DNA of 64,000 bases from Stenotrophomonas sp. 57 (GTDB lineage Bacteria > Pseudomonadota > Gammaproteobacteria > Xanthomonadales > Xanthomonadaceae), in contig NZ_CP127407.1 in NCBI RefSeq assembly GCF_030291075.1, positions 4,090,001-4,154,000 on the forward strand. Direction: 5' to 3'. Shown in pieces: positions 43,318 to 52,125 of this stretch. Below the pieces are notes generated by a model. It was not told the origin of the DNA. It was given only the letters and a program-made list of their open reading frames with translations, and made no database searches. A program made the translations under genes and the position numbers. Within the stretch, counting starts at the first letter, position 1; each line of letters starts with the position of its first letter.

Positions 43318-44112
43318 TCAGCGCGCGGCGATCGTGTCGCTGTGCTTGAGGCTGCAGCTGGCCAGCGCGTCGTTACCTGCCGCTGGATGGGCCGGTTCCA
43401 GCAGCAGGCGCTGCACGTCAGAAAACAGTTCGTCCACCGGCATGCCGTAGGGCGCGAACAGGCGCAGGCGGCCCTGGCGGTCGAACACGTAGCCACCGGC
43501 GATGTGGCTCACGGTGTAGGTATGCGGTACCTGGCCGGGCTCTTTTTCGTAGAACGCCTTGAAGTCACTGGCCATCGTGGCCAGCTGCGCTTCGTTGCCG
43601 ACCAGCGCGATCGCCTTGGGGTCGAACGCTTCCACATAGGTGCGGGCGACTTCGGGCGTGTCGCGTGCGGGATCGACGCTGACGAACACCACCTGCAGCT
43701 GGTCGGCATCCTTGCCCATCAGGTGCTTCACCTGGCTCAGCTCGACCATGGTGGTCGGGCACACATCCGGGCAGCTGGTGAAGCCGAAGAACAGGTAGGT
43801 CACCTGCCCCTGCAGGTCCTTCGGGCCACGCACGGTGCCGTGGCTGTCGGGCATCGACCAGTGCTGGCCAAGTTCTTCGCAGGCGATGTCCCTGGAATAG
43901 AAGTCCATGCGCGACTGCGCGCTGCAGCCGGCCAGCAGGCCGATGGCCAGGCCTGCCAGCAGCGGCAGACGGAAACGGGGAGAGAACAACGAACGGGCAA
44001 CAGCAGCAGGACGCTTCACGGGTACCACCAACGCAGATGCGGGCGGGGTCTCGGTCAGGCCTGCCCTTGTGGGGAAAGAAGGCTGAGGTGCCGGGGTGAT
44101 CGTGCGGTCCAT
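43318..44112 (-). CDS. SCO1/SenC/PrrC-type copper chaperone or thiol-disulfide protein
   Basis: 264 residues from the ATG at 44112. The lipobox LLAGCSAQ puts the cysteine at 63, unusually far in, so a GTG at 44019 giving a 233-residue lipoprotein may be the real start. The thioredoxin-fold domain has C114-PDV-C118 in FGFTSCPDVCPTTM and the distal histidine in YTVSHIAGGYVFD, the three metal ligands of SCO proteins. SCO proteins deliver copper to or reduce oxidase sites. It is the last gene of the cyo operon, 20 bases after cyoD. Confidence 0.88.
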   Translation of the reverse strand: MDRTITPAPQPSFPTRAGLTETPPASALVVPVKRPAAVARSLFSPRFRLPLLAGLAIGLLAGCSAQSRMDFYSRDIACEELGQHWSMPDSHGTVRGPKDLQGQVTYLFFGFTSCPDVCPTTMVELSQVKHLMGKDADQLQVVFVSVDPARDTPEVARTYVEAFDPKAIALVGNEAQLATMASDFKAFYEKEPGQVPHTYTVSHIAGGYVFDRQGRLRLFAPYGMPVDELFSDVQRLLLEPAHPAAGNDALASCSLKHSDTIAAR

Positions 44113-44132
44113 GCCGATCACCCCGGCCACGA

Positions 44133-44465
44133 TCAGTTGATCATCATGTGGTAGTGCATGCTCCAGATGATCCAGACCGACAGTGCGACGACGATGAACA
44201 GGATCACCAGGGTGAATACGAAGCTGGCCAGGTTCCAGCCACCTTCGGATTTGCGGTCCATGTGCAGGAAATAGACCAGCTGCACCAGGATCTGCGCCAC
44301 CGCGAAGCCGACCAGCAGGAACAGCGTGAGCGGCCGCGACAGCACCGGGTTCATCACCAGCGCGAACGGCACCACGGTCAGCAGCGCACACAGCACGAAG
44401 CCGATCAGGTAGGACTTGGTGGAACCGTGCGCATTGCCGGCGCGCGAAGTTTCGACGTGGGCCAT
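44133..44465 (-). CDS. cyoD: Cytochrome bo3 ubiquinol oxidase subunit IV
   Basis: 110 residues with three membrane helices (SYLIGFVLCALLTVVPFALV, PLTLFLLVGFAVAQILVQLV, FVFTLVILFIVVALSVWIIW) and the FLHMDRKSEGGWNL motif typical of CyoD. It assists assembly of the oxidase. It starts one base after the cyoC stop codon. Confidence 0.92.
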   Translation of the reverse strand: MAHVETSRAGNAHGSTKSYLIGFVLCALLTVVPFALVMNPVLSRPLTLFLLVGFAVAQILVQLVYFLHMDRKSEGGWNLASFVFTLVILFIVVALSVWIIWSMHYHMMIN

Positions 44466-44466
44466 G

Positions 44467-45102
44467 TCAGAAGGCTCCGATCAGGTAGACGAAGGTGAAG
44501 ACGCAGATCCACACCAGGTCCAGGAAGTGCCAGAACAGGCTCAGGCACGAAACGCGGGTGATGTTGGTCGGGGTCAGGCCACGGCGGTAGACCTGGTGCA
44601 TGACCACGGCCATCCAGATCAGGCCACTGGCCACGTGCAGGCCGTGGGTGGCGACCAGCGCGAAGAACGCCGACAGGTAGGCACTGGTGCTCGGGCCGGC
44701 ACCTTCGTGGATCAGGTGCGAGAACTCATAGATCTCCATGCCGATGAACGAGGCACCGAGCACGAAGGTCACGCCCAGCCAGCGCAGCACCGCCGAGGCA
44801 TCGTGGCGATGCATCGCCAGCACGGCCTGGCCGTAGGTGATGCTGGACACCAGCAGCAGGAAGGTCTCGGCCATCACGAACGGCAGCGAGAACAGGTCCT
44901 TGCCGGTGGGGCCGCCGGCGTAGGCGGTGCTGAGCACCGCATACGAGGCGAACAGCGAACCGAACAGCACCAGGTCGGACATGAGGTAGACCCACATGCC
45001 GAACACCTTCATGCCGCCCTGCTCGTGGGCGTGGTCGTGCGCGTGGTGGTCCTCGTGCGCCTGGGTGTCGCTGGCCAGCTCGGGGCGGGTCAACAGGTTC
45101 AT
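44467..45102 (-). CDS. cyoC: Cytochrome bo3 ubiquinol oxidase subunit III
   Basis: 211 residues, five helices, with a His-rich N-terminus ([15 protein letters not shown]). [20 protein letters not shown] and [14 protein letters not shown] are typical of CyoC. The ATG overlaps the cyoB stop in ATGA, and AAGGAGGT lies six bases upstream inside cyoB. The longer open frame upstream is antisense-like and not used. Confidence 0.94.
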   Translation of the reverse strand: MNLLTRPELASDTQAHEDHHAHDHAHEQGGMKVFGMWVYLMSDLVLFGSLFASYAVLSTAYAGGPTGKDLFSLPFVMAETFLLLVSSITYGQAVLAMHRHDASAVLRWLGVTFVLGASFIGMEIYEFSHLIHEGAGPSTSAYLSAFFALVATHGLHVASGLIWMAVVMHQVYRRGLTPTNITRVSCLSLFWHFLDLVWICVFTFVYLIGAF

Positions 45103-47075
45103 GCGCGTACCTCCTTCAGCTTGGCCAGGTTGGCCGCTTCGGTGCGCGCCACCTCTTCGGAACTGACGTAGTAGTCCACGTCCTCGTCGTAGGACCGCAC
45201 GATCAGGGTCACGATCATCGCGATGAAGCTGGCCGCGGCCATCCACCAGATGTGCCAGACCAGGGCGAAGCACAGCACCAGGATCCAGATGTTGAGGATC
45301 AGCGGCACGCCGGTGTTCTTCGGCATGTGGATCGGCGCGTACGTCTTCGGCGGCGGCGGCAGGCCACGCTTCTTCGCTTCGTGGAAGGCGTCCAGCTCAT
45401 CGGCCTTGGGCACCACGGCGAAGTTGTAGAACGGCGGCGGCGACGGCGTGGCCCATTCCAGCGTGCGTGCATTCCACGGGTCGCCGGTCAGGTCCAGGTT
45501 GTGCTTGCGGTCGCGCACGCTCACGTAGATCTGCACCAGCATCAGGATGATGCCCGCGAACACGAACAGCGCGCCGATGAAGGCGGCGATCAGGTACGGC
45601 GTCCACGCCGGGTTGTCGTACTGGTTCATGCGGCGGGTCATGCCCATGAAGCCCAGCATGTACAGCGGCATGAAGGCCAGGTAGAAGCCGATTACCCAGC
45701 AGGCGAACGACCACTTGCCCAGGCGCTCGTTGAGGGTGAAGCCGAACACCTTCGGGAACCAGTAGGCGAAGCCGGCCAGGTAACCGAACAGCGCGCCGCC
45801 GATGATGGTGTTGTGGAAGTGCGCGACCAGGAACAGGCTGTTGTGCAGCAGGAAGTCCGCGCCCGGGATGGCCAGCAGCACGCCGGTCATGCCACCGATG
45901 GTGAAGGTGACCAGGAAGGCGATGGTCCACAGCATCGGCACGCTGAACTCCACGCGGCCACCGTACATGGTGAACAACCAGGTGAAGATCTTCACGCCGG
46001 TGGGAATGGCGATGATCATCGTCATGATGCCGAAGAAGGCATTGACGCTGGCACCGGAACCCATGGTGAAGAAGTGGTGCAGCCAGACGATGAACGACAG
46101 GATGCCGATCGCCAGCGTGGCGCCGACCATCGACTTGTAGCCGAACAGCTTCTTGCGCGCGAACGTGGCGGTCACTTCGGAGAAGATGCCGAACGCCGGC
46201 AGCACCAGGATGTACACCTCCGGATGGCCCCAGGCCCACACCAGGTTCACGTACATCATCGGGTTGCCACCCAATGTGTTGGTGTAGAAGTTGAAGTCCA
46301 GGTAGCGGTCCAGGGTGAGCGCACCCAGTGCCACGGTCAGGATCGGGAAGGCGGCGATGATGATCACGCTGGTGACCAGCACGGTCCAGGTGAACACCGG
46401 CATCTTCATCAGGGTCATGCCCGGCGCACGCATGCGCAGGATGGTGATGAACAGGTTGACGCCGGTCAGCAAGGTGCCGATGCCCGAAGCCTGCAACGCC
46501 CAGATGTAGTAATCGACACCGACGCCTGGACTGAACTCGATGCCCGACAGCGGCGGATAGGCCACCCAGCCGGTCATGGCGAATTCGCCCACGCCGAGCG
46601 AGATCATCATCAGCGCGGCGCCGACCACGAAGATCCAGAAGCTGAAGGCGTTGAGGAACGGGAACGCCATGTCGCGCGCGCCGATCTGCAGCGGCACGAT
46701 GATGTTCATCAGACCGACCACGAACGGGGTGGCCACGAAGAAGATCATGATCACGCCGTGCGCGGTGAAGATCTGGTCGTAGTGCTCCGGCGGCAGGAAA
46801 CCGTCACTGCCCGGCCCGGCCGCGGCCAGCTGCGCGCGCATCATCAGCGCGTCGGCGAAGCCGCGCACCAGCATGACCAGCGCCACCACCACGTACATGA
46901 TGCCGATCTTCTTGTGGTCCACGGTGGTGAACCAGTCACGCCACAGCGGGCCCCACAGCTTGAAGTACGTCACCGCGCCGAGCAGCGCGATGCCACCCAG
47001 CACCATGGCCGCCAATGTGACCACGACGATCGGCTCGTGCAGCGGCACGGCCTCCCACGTCAATTTACCCAACAT
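45099..47075 (-). CDS. cyoB: Cytochrome bo3 ubiquinol oxidase subunit I
   Basis: 658 residues of the heme-copper oxidase family. Heme and CuB ligands are visible: [28 protein letters not shown] with the His-Tyr crosslink region, WLHHFFTMG, and [14 protein letters not shown]- and D-channel signatures (e.g. [20 protein letters not shown]) are present. It is the proton-pumping catalytic subunit in the inner membrane that oxidises ubiquinol. It lies five bases after cyoA. Confidence 0.96.
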   Translation of the reverse strand: MLGKLTWEAVPLHEPIVVVTLAAMVLGGIALLGAVTYFKLWGPLWRDWFTTVDHKKIGIMYVVVALVMLVRGFADALMMRAQLAAAGPGSDGFLPPEHYDQIFTAHGVIMIFFVATPFVVGLMNIIVPLQIGARDMAFPFLNAFSFWIFVVGAALMMISLGVGEFAMTGWVAYPPLSGIEFSPGVGVDYYIWALQASGIGTLLTGVNLFITILRMRAPGMTLMKMPVFTWTVLVTSVIIIAAFPILTVALGALTLDRYLDFNFYTNTLGGNPMMYVNLVWAWGHPEVYILVLPAFGIFSEVTATFARKKLFGYKSMVGATLAIGILSFIVWLHHFFTMGSGASVNAFFGIMTMIIAIPTGVKIFTWLFTMYGGRVEFSVPMLWTIAFLVTFTIGGMTGVLLAIPGADFLLHNSLFLVAHFHNTIIGGALFGYLAGFAYWFPKVFGFTLNERLGKWSFACWVIGFYLAFMPLYMLGFMGMTRRMNQYDNPAWTPYLIAAFIGALFVFAGIILMLVQIYVSVRDRKHNLDLTGDPWNARTLEWATPSPPPFYNFAVVPKADELDAFHEAKKRGLPPPPKTYAPIHMPKNTGVPLILNIWILVLCFALVWHIWWMAAASFIAMIVTLIVRSYDEDVDYYVSSEEVARTEAANLAKLKEVRA

Positions 47076-47080
47076 GTTCG

Positions 47081-47986
47081 TTACTCCTGGGAAACCTGGG
47101 CACCACCGGCAGCGCCCGCCGGGGTAGCAGCAGCGGTGTTCTCACCGACGCCGATGAACTGGTCGATGACCTTCTTGAACAGCAGCGGTTCAACACTGGA
47201 GAAGTGCTGCACCGGTGCGTTCTTCGACGGCGCGGCCAGCCCCTTGAACTGCGTGAAGCTGAGCGCGTCGGGCGCGCTGCGCACCTCGGCCACCCAGCGA
47301 TCGAAGTCTTCGTTGCTGCTGGCAGTGGCGATGAACTTCATGTTCGAGAAGCCATGCCCGCTGTAGTTGCCGGACATGCCACGGAACTGGCCGGGCTCGT
47401 TGGCGATCAGGTGCAGCTGCGTGCGCATGCCGGCCATCGCGTAGATCTGCCCACCCAGCTGCGGGATGAAGAAGGTATTCATCGTCGAGTTGGAGGTGAT
47501 GTTGAACGCCAGCGGGCGGTTGGCCGGGAAGTTGAGCTGGTTGACCGTGGCGATGCCCAGGTCCGGGTACACGAACACCCATTTCCAGTCGGTGGCGATC
47601 ACGTCCACGTGCAGCGGTTCGCCGGCCACGTCCAGCGGCTTGTACGGGTCCAGTTCGTGGGTCGACTTCCACACGATCACCGCCAGGCCGGCAATGATCA
47701 GCAGCGGCACGCCCCAGACCACGATCTCCACCTTGGTGGAGTGCGACCAGTCCGGCGTGTATTTCGCCTTGGTGTTGCCGGCACGGAAGCGCCAGGCGAA
47801 CACGAAGGTCAGTACGATGGCCGGTATCACCACGATCAGCATCAGGCCGATGCAGATCAGGATCAGGTCGCGCTGGGCGAGCCCGACCATGCCCTTCGAA
47901 TCCAGCAGCACCCAGTCACAGCCCGACAGGCCGACGCAGGCCAGGGCGACCAGCGCCAGGCGGATGCGGTTCCAGCAGATATTCAT
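47081..47986 (-). CDS. cyoA: Cytochrome bo3 ubiquinol oxidase subunit II
   Basis: 301 residues. A lipoprotein signal ([15 protein letters not shown]) is followed by two membrane helices and a periplasmic cupredoxin domain ([54 protein letters not shown]). The CuA cysteines of cytochrome c oxidase subunit II are absent, which fits a quinol oxidase. First gene of the cyo operon, with AGGG about 10 bases before the ATG. Confidence 0.95.
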   Translation of the reverse strand: MNICWNRIRLALVALACVGLSGCDWVLLDSKGMVGLAQRDLILICIGLMLIVVIPAIVLTFVFAWRFRAGNTKAKYTPDWSHSTKVEIVVWGVPLLIIAGLAVIVWKSTHELDPYKPLDVAGEPLHVDVIATDWKWVFVYPDLGIATVNQLNFPANRPLAFNITSNSTMNTFFIPQLGGQIYAMAGMRTQLHLIANEPGQFRGMSGNYSGHGFSNMKFIATASSNEDFDRWVAEVRSAPDALSFTQFKGLAAPSKNAPVQHFSSVEPLLFKKVIDQFIGVGENTAAATPAGAAGGAQVSQE

Positions 47987-48109
47987 TGGAGGTCAACCCT
48001 GTTGAAGAAGCGCGCTTGATCGGCTCGCCTGCGCGCAGCGCCCGGGCGTGGAGCGGCTACACTGTGGGTACGAGGTCGCCTACAAGAGGGCGAACGACTC
48101 CAATCAAGC

Positions 48110-48134
48110 CCATACAAGATACATCATTGTATGG
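48110..48134. promoter_or_regulatory. CCATACAA-N9-TTGTATGG operator before mocR gene 1
   Basis: A perfect 8-base inverted repeat centred 48 bases upstream of the regulator's start. The same sequence with one change lies at 49607-49631. It is very likely the binding site of the regulator encoded downstream. A GTATGG half-site follows at 48151. Confidence 0.7.
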
Positions 48135-48169
48135 ACTTGTGCACCTGCACGTATGGAAAAACCTGACCG

Positions 48170-49585
48170 ATGACACCACCTGCCGCCGGCCGCCGCCTGA
48201 AACACCCCAATCGCACCTGGGTTCGCCCCTTCCGCGAGGGCGCCGGCCCGCTGTACCTGCAGATCGCCCAGCAGGTGCGCGAGGCGGTGGATGACGGCGT
48301 GCTGCGCCCGGGCGACCGGCTGCCGCCGCAGCGCGACCTGGCCCAGCAGGTGGGCGTGGACCTGACCACGGTTACCCGGGCCTTTGCCGAACTGCGCCAG
48401 GCCGGCCTGCTCGACGCGCAGGGCGCCGGCGGCACCTTCATCGCGCTGTCGGCCGGCAACCGCAGCACCTCGGTGGACCTGAGCATGAACATCCCGCCGC
48501 TGCTGGGCAGCGCGCCGTTCGCGCAGGGCATGGAGGCCGGCTTCCAGCACGTAGGGCAGCAGCTGGGCCAGGGTGAACTGATGAGCTACCACGTCGGCGC
48601 CGGTACCCGCGAGGACCGCGCCGCCGCGGTGCAGTGGCTGGCGCCGATGCTGGGCACGGTGGGCGCCGACCAGGTGGTGATCTGCCCCGGCGCGCAGACC
48701 GCGCTGTGCGCGCTGATCCTGGCCCGCACACAGCCGGGCGAACTGATCGCCGCCGAACAGCTGACCTACCCGGGCCTGCTGGCCGCCTCGCGCGTGCTGC
48801 AGCGGGGCGTGGTGCCGGTAGCGATGGACGCCGAAGGCATGTTGCCCGATGCGCTGGAAGAAGCCTGCCAGGTGCGCCCTCCGCGCCTGCTCTACCTGGT
48901 GCCGACCATCCAGAATCCAACCACGGCAACGATGTCGGCACAACGCCGGCAGGCTCTGCTGGCCGTCGCCAAGCGCCACGATCTGACCGTGATCGAAGAC
49001 GATCCCTACTGGTTGCTGGCTGGGGACGCCGCGCCGCCGCTGGCCGCGCATCGCGACGCCGGCTGCCCTGTCTACTACATCTCCACCCTGTCCAAGTGCC
49101 TGGCCCCGGGCCTGCGCACCGCTTACCTGGTGGTGCCGGCCGGCGAGCCGATGGAGCCGGTGCTGGACGCCCTGCGCGCGATCGCCCTGATGCCGACCCA
49201 GTCGATGGTGGCGGTGGCTTCACAGTGGATCCGCAGCGGCCAGGCCCAGGACATGGTGCAGCGCTTCCAGCAGGAGCTGCGCGAGCGCCAGGCGATTGCC
49301 GCGCAGTACCTGCCGTCCCGTGCCCAGGCGCACCCGGCCGGCCTGCACGTGTGGCTGCCGCTACCGCTACGGCTGGACCAGTACCGGCTGATCCAGGCCG
49401 CACAGGAACAAGGCCTGGGCATCGCCAGCTCCGATGCCTTCAGCGTGGAAGAGCCGCCGCCGGGCAACGCGATCCGCCTGTCGCTGGGCGGTGCGGTTGA
49501 CCAGGGCGCGCTGGCCGGAGCGTTGTCCAAGCTGAACGAGATCCTGTCTGAAGCGCCCGAGGCCCGGCACAGCGCCATCGTCTGA
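48170..49585 (+). CDS. MocR-family regulator (GntR winged helix plus aminotransferase domain)
   Basis: 471 residues. An N-terminal GntR winged helix (residues ~25-95: GPLYLQIAQQVREAVDDGVLRPGDRLPPQRDLAQQ and TTVTRAFAELRQAGLL) is fused to a fold-type I aminotransferase-like domain (residues ~110-460). The PLP lysine is K309 in TLSKCLAPGLRTAY, and ENPTxxT-type VPTIQNPTTATM and IEDDPYW are typical. MocR proteins sense PLP, amino acids or amines. It probably controls itself and the next two genes through the shared palindrome. Confidence 0.88.
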   Translation: MTPPAAGRRLKHPNRTWVRPFREGAGPLYLQIAQQVREAVDDGVLRPGDRLPPQRDLAQQVGVDLTTVTRAFAELRQAGLLDAQGAGGTFIALSAGNRSTSVDLSMNIPPLLGSAPFAQGMEAGFQHVGQQLGQGELMSYHVGAGTREDRAAAVQWLAPMLGTVGADQVVICPGAQTALCALILARTQPGELIAAEQLTYPGLLAASRVLQRGVVPVAMDAEGMLPDALEEACQVRPPRLLYLVPTIQNPTTATMSAQRRQALLAVAKRHDLTVIEDDPYWLLAGDAAPPLAAHRDAGCPVYYISTLSKCLAPGLRTAYLVVPAGEPMEPVLDALRAIALMPTQSMVAVASQWIRSGQAQDMVQRFQQELRERQAIAAQYLPSRAQAHPAGLHVWLPLPLRLDQYRLIQAAQEQGLGIASSDAFSVEEPPPGNAIRLSLGGAVDQGALAGALSKLNEILSEAPEARHSAIV

Positions 49586-49606
49586 GTCGTCGACGTGGCG
49601 CGAGAT

Positions 49607-49631
49607 CCATACAAGATGATATTTTGTATGC
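49607..49631. promoter_or_regulatory. CCATACAA-N9-TTGTATGC operator before the membrane/thioredoxin-like pair
   Basis: Second copy of the palindrome at 48110, one mismatch, centred 40 bases before the next gene. Another TGTATGG follows at 49634. Confidence 0.7.
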
Positions 49632-49658
49632 AATGTATGGATGAAGGGACGTGCGTCA

Positions 49659-49919
49659 ATGCGCACCGAGAAAGTGAAATTCCACGTGGTGATGGCCGGT
49701 TGCGGTGGCTTTGTCGTGCTGATGCTGGCCGCGCTGGCCTGGGTCTGCCTGCAGCCGCAGACCGTGGATGTGCAGGCGGCCGAACGCCATGCCATCGAGC
49801 AGTGCGTGCAGCGCAGCGAGGATCCGTCGCGTAGCGAGATCCAGCGCCGTGCGCAGGCCGATTCCTGCCGCGAGATGCGCAAGCAGTACGAGCACAAGTT
49901 CGGCGGGGACGCGTCCTGA
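49659..49919 (+). CDS. Small single-pass membrane protein
   Basis: 86 residues. A membrane helix (FHVVMAGCGGFVVLMLAALAWVCL) is followed by a charged, helical periplasmic part with two cysteines (IEQCVQRSEDPSRSEIQRR, ADSCREMRKQYEHKFGG). AAGGGA lies nine bases before the ATG chosen. The stop overlaps the next ATG by one base. Unknown family; a co-regulated partner of the thioredoxin-like protein is likely. Confidence 0.7.
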   Translation: MRTEKVKFHVVMAGCGGFVVLMLAALAWVCLQPQTVDVQAAERHAIEQCVQRSEDPSRSEIQRRAQADSCREMRKQYEHKFGGDAS

Positions 49920-50518
49920 TGGGCGCAGCCGCGCCGCGTCGCCGCTGGCTGCTGCCGACGATGATCGCCCTCGCCTGCCTGTTCATGGCCGGCGTGGCGG
50001 CTGCGCTGTGGCAGTACTTCGGCTACAGCGCGCAGTCCACGTTCACCGAACAGGCCATCGTCTTCGACGACTCGCAGCTGCGCCTGCCGGCCGATCTGGC
50101 CGGAGATACGGGCCGCATCCGCGTGGTGCATTTCTGGGACCCGGCCTGCGGGGTGTGCAACCGCGAGACCGGTGCGCACCTGAGCTACCTGATCAGCATG
50201 TACCGCCGCGCCGGCATCGACTTCTATGCGATCCGCCGCCCGGGCACGCAGGGCGAGCTGCCCGAGCCGTTGCGCAGCAAGGTGATCAACCTGCCGACCA
50301 TCGACGGCATCGAGAACATCCCGGCCAGCCCTGCCGTGGCGATCTGGGACCGGCACGGCCATCTGGCCTACGCAGGGCCGTACAGCATCGGCATGGTCTG
50401 CAACTCGGCCAACAGTTTCGTCGAACCGCTGCTGGACAGACTGGTGCGTGGTGAAACCGTGCGCCCCAAAGGACTGCTTGCCGTGGGCTGCTACTGCCCG
50501 TGGCAGGCCAAGCGCTGA
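49919..50518 (+). CDS. Membrane-anchored thioredoxin-like protein (DUF6436-like)
   Basis: 199 residues. An N-terminal membrane anchor (LPTMIALACLFMAGVAAALWQY) precedes a periplasmic thioredoxin-fold domain with C77-GV-C80 in HFWDPACGVCNRE, a cis-Pro-like SPAVAIWD segment and extra C-terminal cysteines (MVCNSAN, VGCYCPW). This suggests thiol redox or thiol-mediated metal handling outside the membrane. The gene is coupled to the small membrane protein upstream and ends nine bases before the second MocR gene. Confidence 0.78.
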   Translation: MGAAAPRRRWLLPTMIALACLFMAGVAAALWQYFGYSAQSTFTEQAIVFDDSQLRLPADLAGDTGRIRVVHFWDPACGVCNRETGAHLSYLISMYRRAGIDFYAIRRPGTQGELPEPLRSKVINLPTIDGIENIPASPAVAIWDRHGHLAYAGPYSIGMVCNSANSFVEPLLDRLVRGETVRPKGLLAVGCYCPWQAKR

Positions 50519-50527
50519 GGACGCGCA

Positions 50528-52042
50528 ATGACATCACTGGCTCTGGGTGGCGCGACCGCCGCAAACAACAACGGCGGTCACCTGTCCGAACCGACCGATG
50601 GTTATGGACAGGCGCCCGCCGTTGGACGCAACGATACGCCCCGACATGCTCCGTACATGCCGCGACCGGATGTCGCAGCGCGCGAGTGGGTGCAGGACGT
50701 GCTCGCGCACAGCGGTCCGATCTACCTGCGCATCGTCAATTCGCTGGAGCGCACGGTGCGCCGTGGTGGTCTGGCACCCGGACAGCGCCTGCCCTCGCAG
50801 CGCGCGTTGGCGCAGCAGCTGGGCATCGACCTGACCACGGTCACCCGCGCCTTCGATGAAGCACGCAAGCGTGGCCTGATCGAAGCGCGTGGACCACAGG
50901 GCAGCTTCATCGCACCGCCCAAGGCCGGCTTCGACCAGGTGGTGGACCTGAGCATGAACGTGCCGCCGGTGCCCGATGCCGACGCGCTGGCGGAGACGCT
51001 GCGTCGCGGCGCCGCCGCCGTGCTTGCGCGCAGCAACGCACCGAACCTGATGACCTATCACCTGGGGGGCGGCAACCCCACTGATCGCCATGCCGCGGCG
51101 CGCTGGCTGCAGCCGATGCTGGGCGCCGTGGATGACAACTGCCTGCTGCTGACCGAAGGCGCGCAGGTGGCGCTGGCCGCGATCCTGGTCAGCCAGGGCC
51201 GCGATGGCGATGCGATCCTGTGCGATGCGCTGGTCTATCCGGGCCTGCTGCAGGCCGCAGCGGCGCTGGGGCGTCGGCTGCTGCCGGTGGACGGCGACGA
51301 ACACGGCATGTGCCCCGAGGCGCTGGCGCGGCAGGCACGCGACAGCGGCGCGCGGCTGGTGTATCTCAACCCCACCTGCCAGAACCCGACCGCGCTTACC
51401 CTGCCCCTGCAGCGGCGCGAGGCGCTGGCGCGGGTGCTGGAACGCGAAGGCCTGCTGGCGATCGAGGATGATCCGTACTGGCACCTTGCCGAGGACGCGC
51501 CAACGCCGCTGGCGACACTGGCGCCGCGCCATGTGTTCTACGTGGCGACGCTGTCGAAGGTGATCAGCCCCGGCCTGCGCACTGCCTTCGTGCACTGCCC
51601 GAGTGCCGCACGCGCCGAGGCGATGACGGCCGCGCTGCGGGCAACGCGGTTGATGGGCCATCCGCTGGTGTCGGCGCTGGCCAGCCAGCTGCTGCTGGAT
51701 GGCTCGGCGCAATCGTTGCTGGCGCAGGTGCGCAGCGAAGCACGCGAGCGCGTGCGCATGGCACGCTATCTGCTGGCACCGTCGCTGCTGCAGCGTGCCG
51801 AAGGCCTGCATGCCTGGTGCCGGATACCGGCGCCGTGGACCGACGCGACCCTGGTTCGCACTGCGCAGCTGCAGGGCTTGGCGATTGCGCCGTCATCGGC
51901 GTTCTGCCCGCCCGGCGTGTCGCACCCGAATGGGGTGCGCCTGTCACTGGGGCTGGCAGCCGACCGCAGGCAGCTGGAAAGCGCGTTGCGACGGATTGAC
52001 CGATTGCTGTTGTCGGATGCGTTGCCGGCCATCGAACGGTAG
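50528..52042 (+). CDS. Second MocR-family regulator
   Basis: 504 residues. It is a paralogue of the regulator at 48170: winged helix IYLRIVNSLERTVRRGGLAPGQRLPSQ and TTVTRAFDEARKRGLIEARG, then an aminotransferase-like domain with K344 in TLSKVISPGLRTAF. It has a ~45-residue polar N-terminal extension containing a CCTGTCC/GGACAGG inverted repeat in the DNA (50581-50612). An ATG at 50657 would remove the extension, leaving promoter-like sequence, but lacks a ribosome site. GAGGA precedes the first ATG. The TAG stop lies inside a repeat's GTAG. Confidence 0.85.
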   Translation: MTSLALGGATAANNNGGHLSEPTDGYGQAPAVGRNDTPRHAPYMPRPDVAAREWVQDVLAHSGPIYLRIVNSLERTVRRGGLAPGQRLPSQRALAQQLGIDLTTVTRAFDEARKRGLIEARGPQGSFIAPPKAGFDQVVDLSMNVPPVPDADALAETLRRGAAAVLARSNAPNLMTYHLGGGNPTDRHAAARWLQPMLGAVDDNCLLLTEGAQVALAAILVSQGRDGDAILCDALVYPGLLQAAAALGRRLLPVDGDEHGMCPEALARQARDSGARLVYLNPTCQNPTALTLPLQRREALARVLEREGLLAIEDDPYWHLAEDAPTPLATLAPRHVFYVATLSKVISPGLRTAFVHCPSAARAEAMTAALRATRLMGHPLVSALASQLLLDGSAQSLLAQVRSEARERVRMARYLLAPSLLQRAEGLHAWCRIPAPWTDATLVRTAQLQGLAIAPSSAFCPPGVSHPNGVRLSLGLAADRRQLESALRRIDRLLLSDALPAIER

Positions 52043-52074
52043 GTGGAGAGCATCCACGCAGGGCGTGGATCTAC
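52039..52074. repeat. GTAG repeat with ATCCACGC arms, overlapping the mocR2 stop
   Basis: GTAG ... ATCCACGC-AGG-GCGTGGAT-CTAC. The TAG of the upstream gene is in the opening GTAG. Confidence 0.7.
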
Positions 52075-52087
52075 GCGATCCGCTTCG

Positions 52088-52115
52088 GTAGATGCCAACC
52101 TTGGTTGGCACCTAC
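52088..52115. repeat. GTAG repeat with TGCCAACC arms
   Basis: GTAGATGCCAACC-TT-GGTTGGCACCTAC. With flanking bases (52083-52120) an 18-bp stem with one mismatch forms. It probably also terminates the convergent genes. Confidence 0.8.
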
Positions 52116-52125
52116 CGAAGCAGGG

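Noticed and set aside
45252..47366. 704-codon open frame on the plus strand across the cyo operon
   Set aside because: Antisense to cyoB and cyoA, whose family identity is unambiguous; the composition is non-protein-like.
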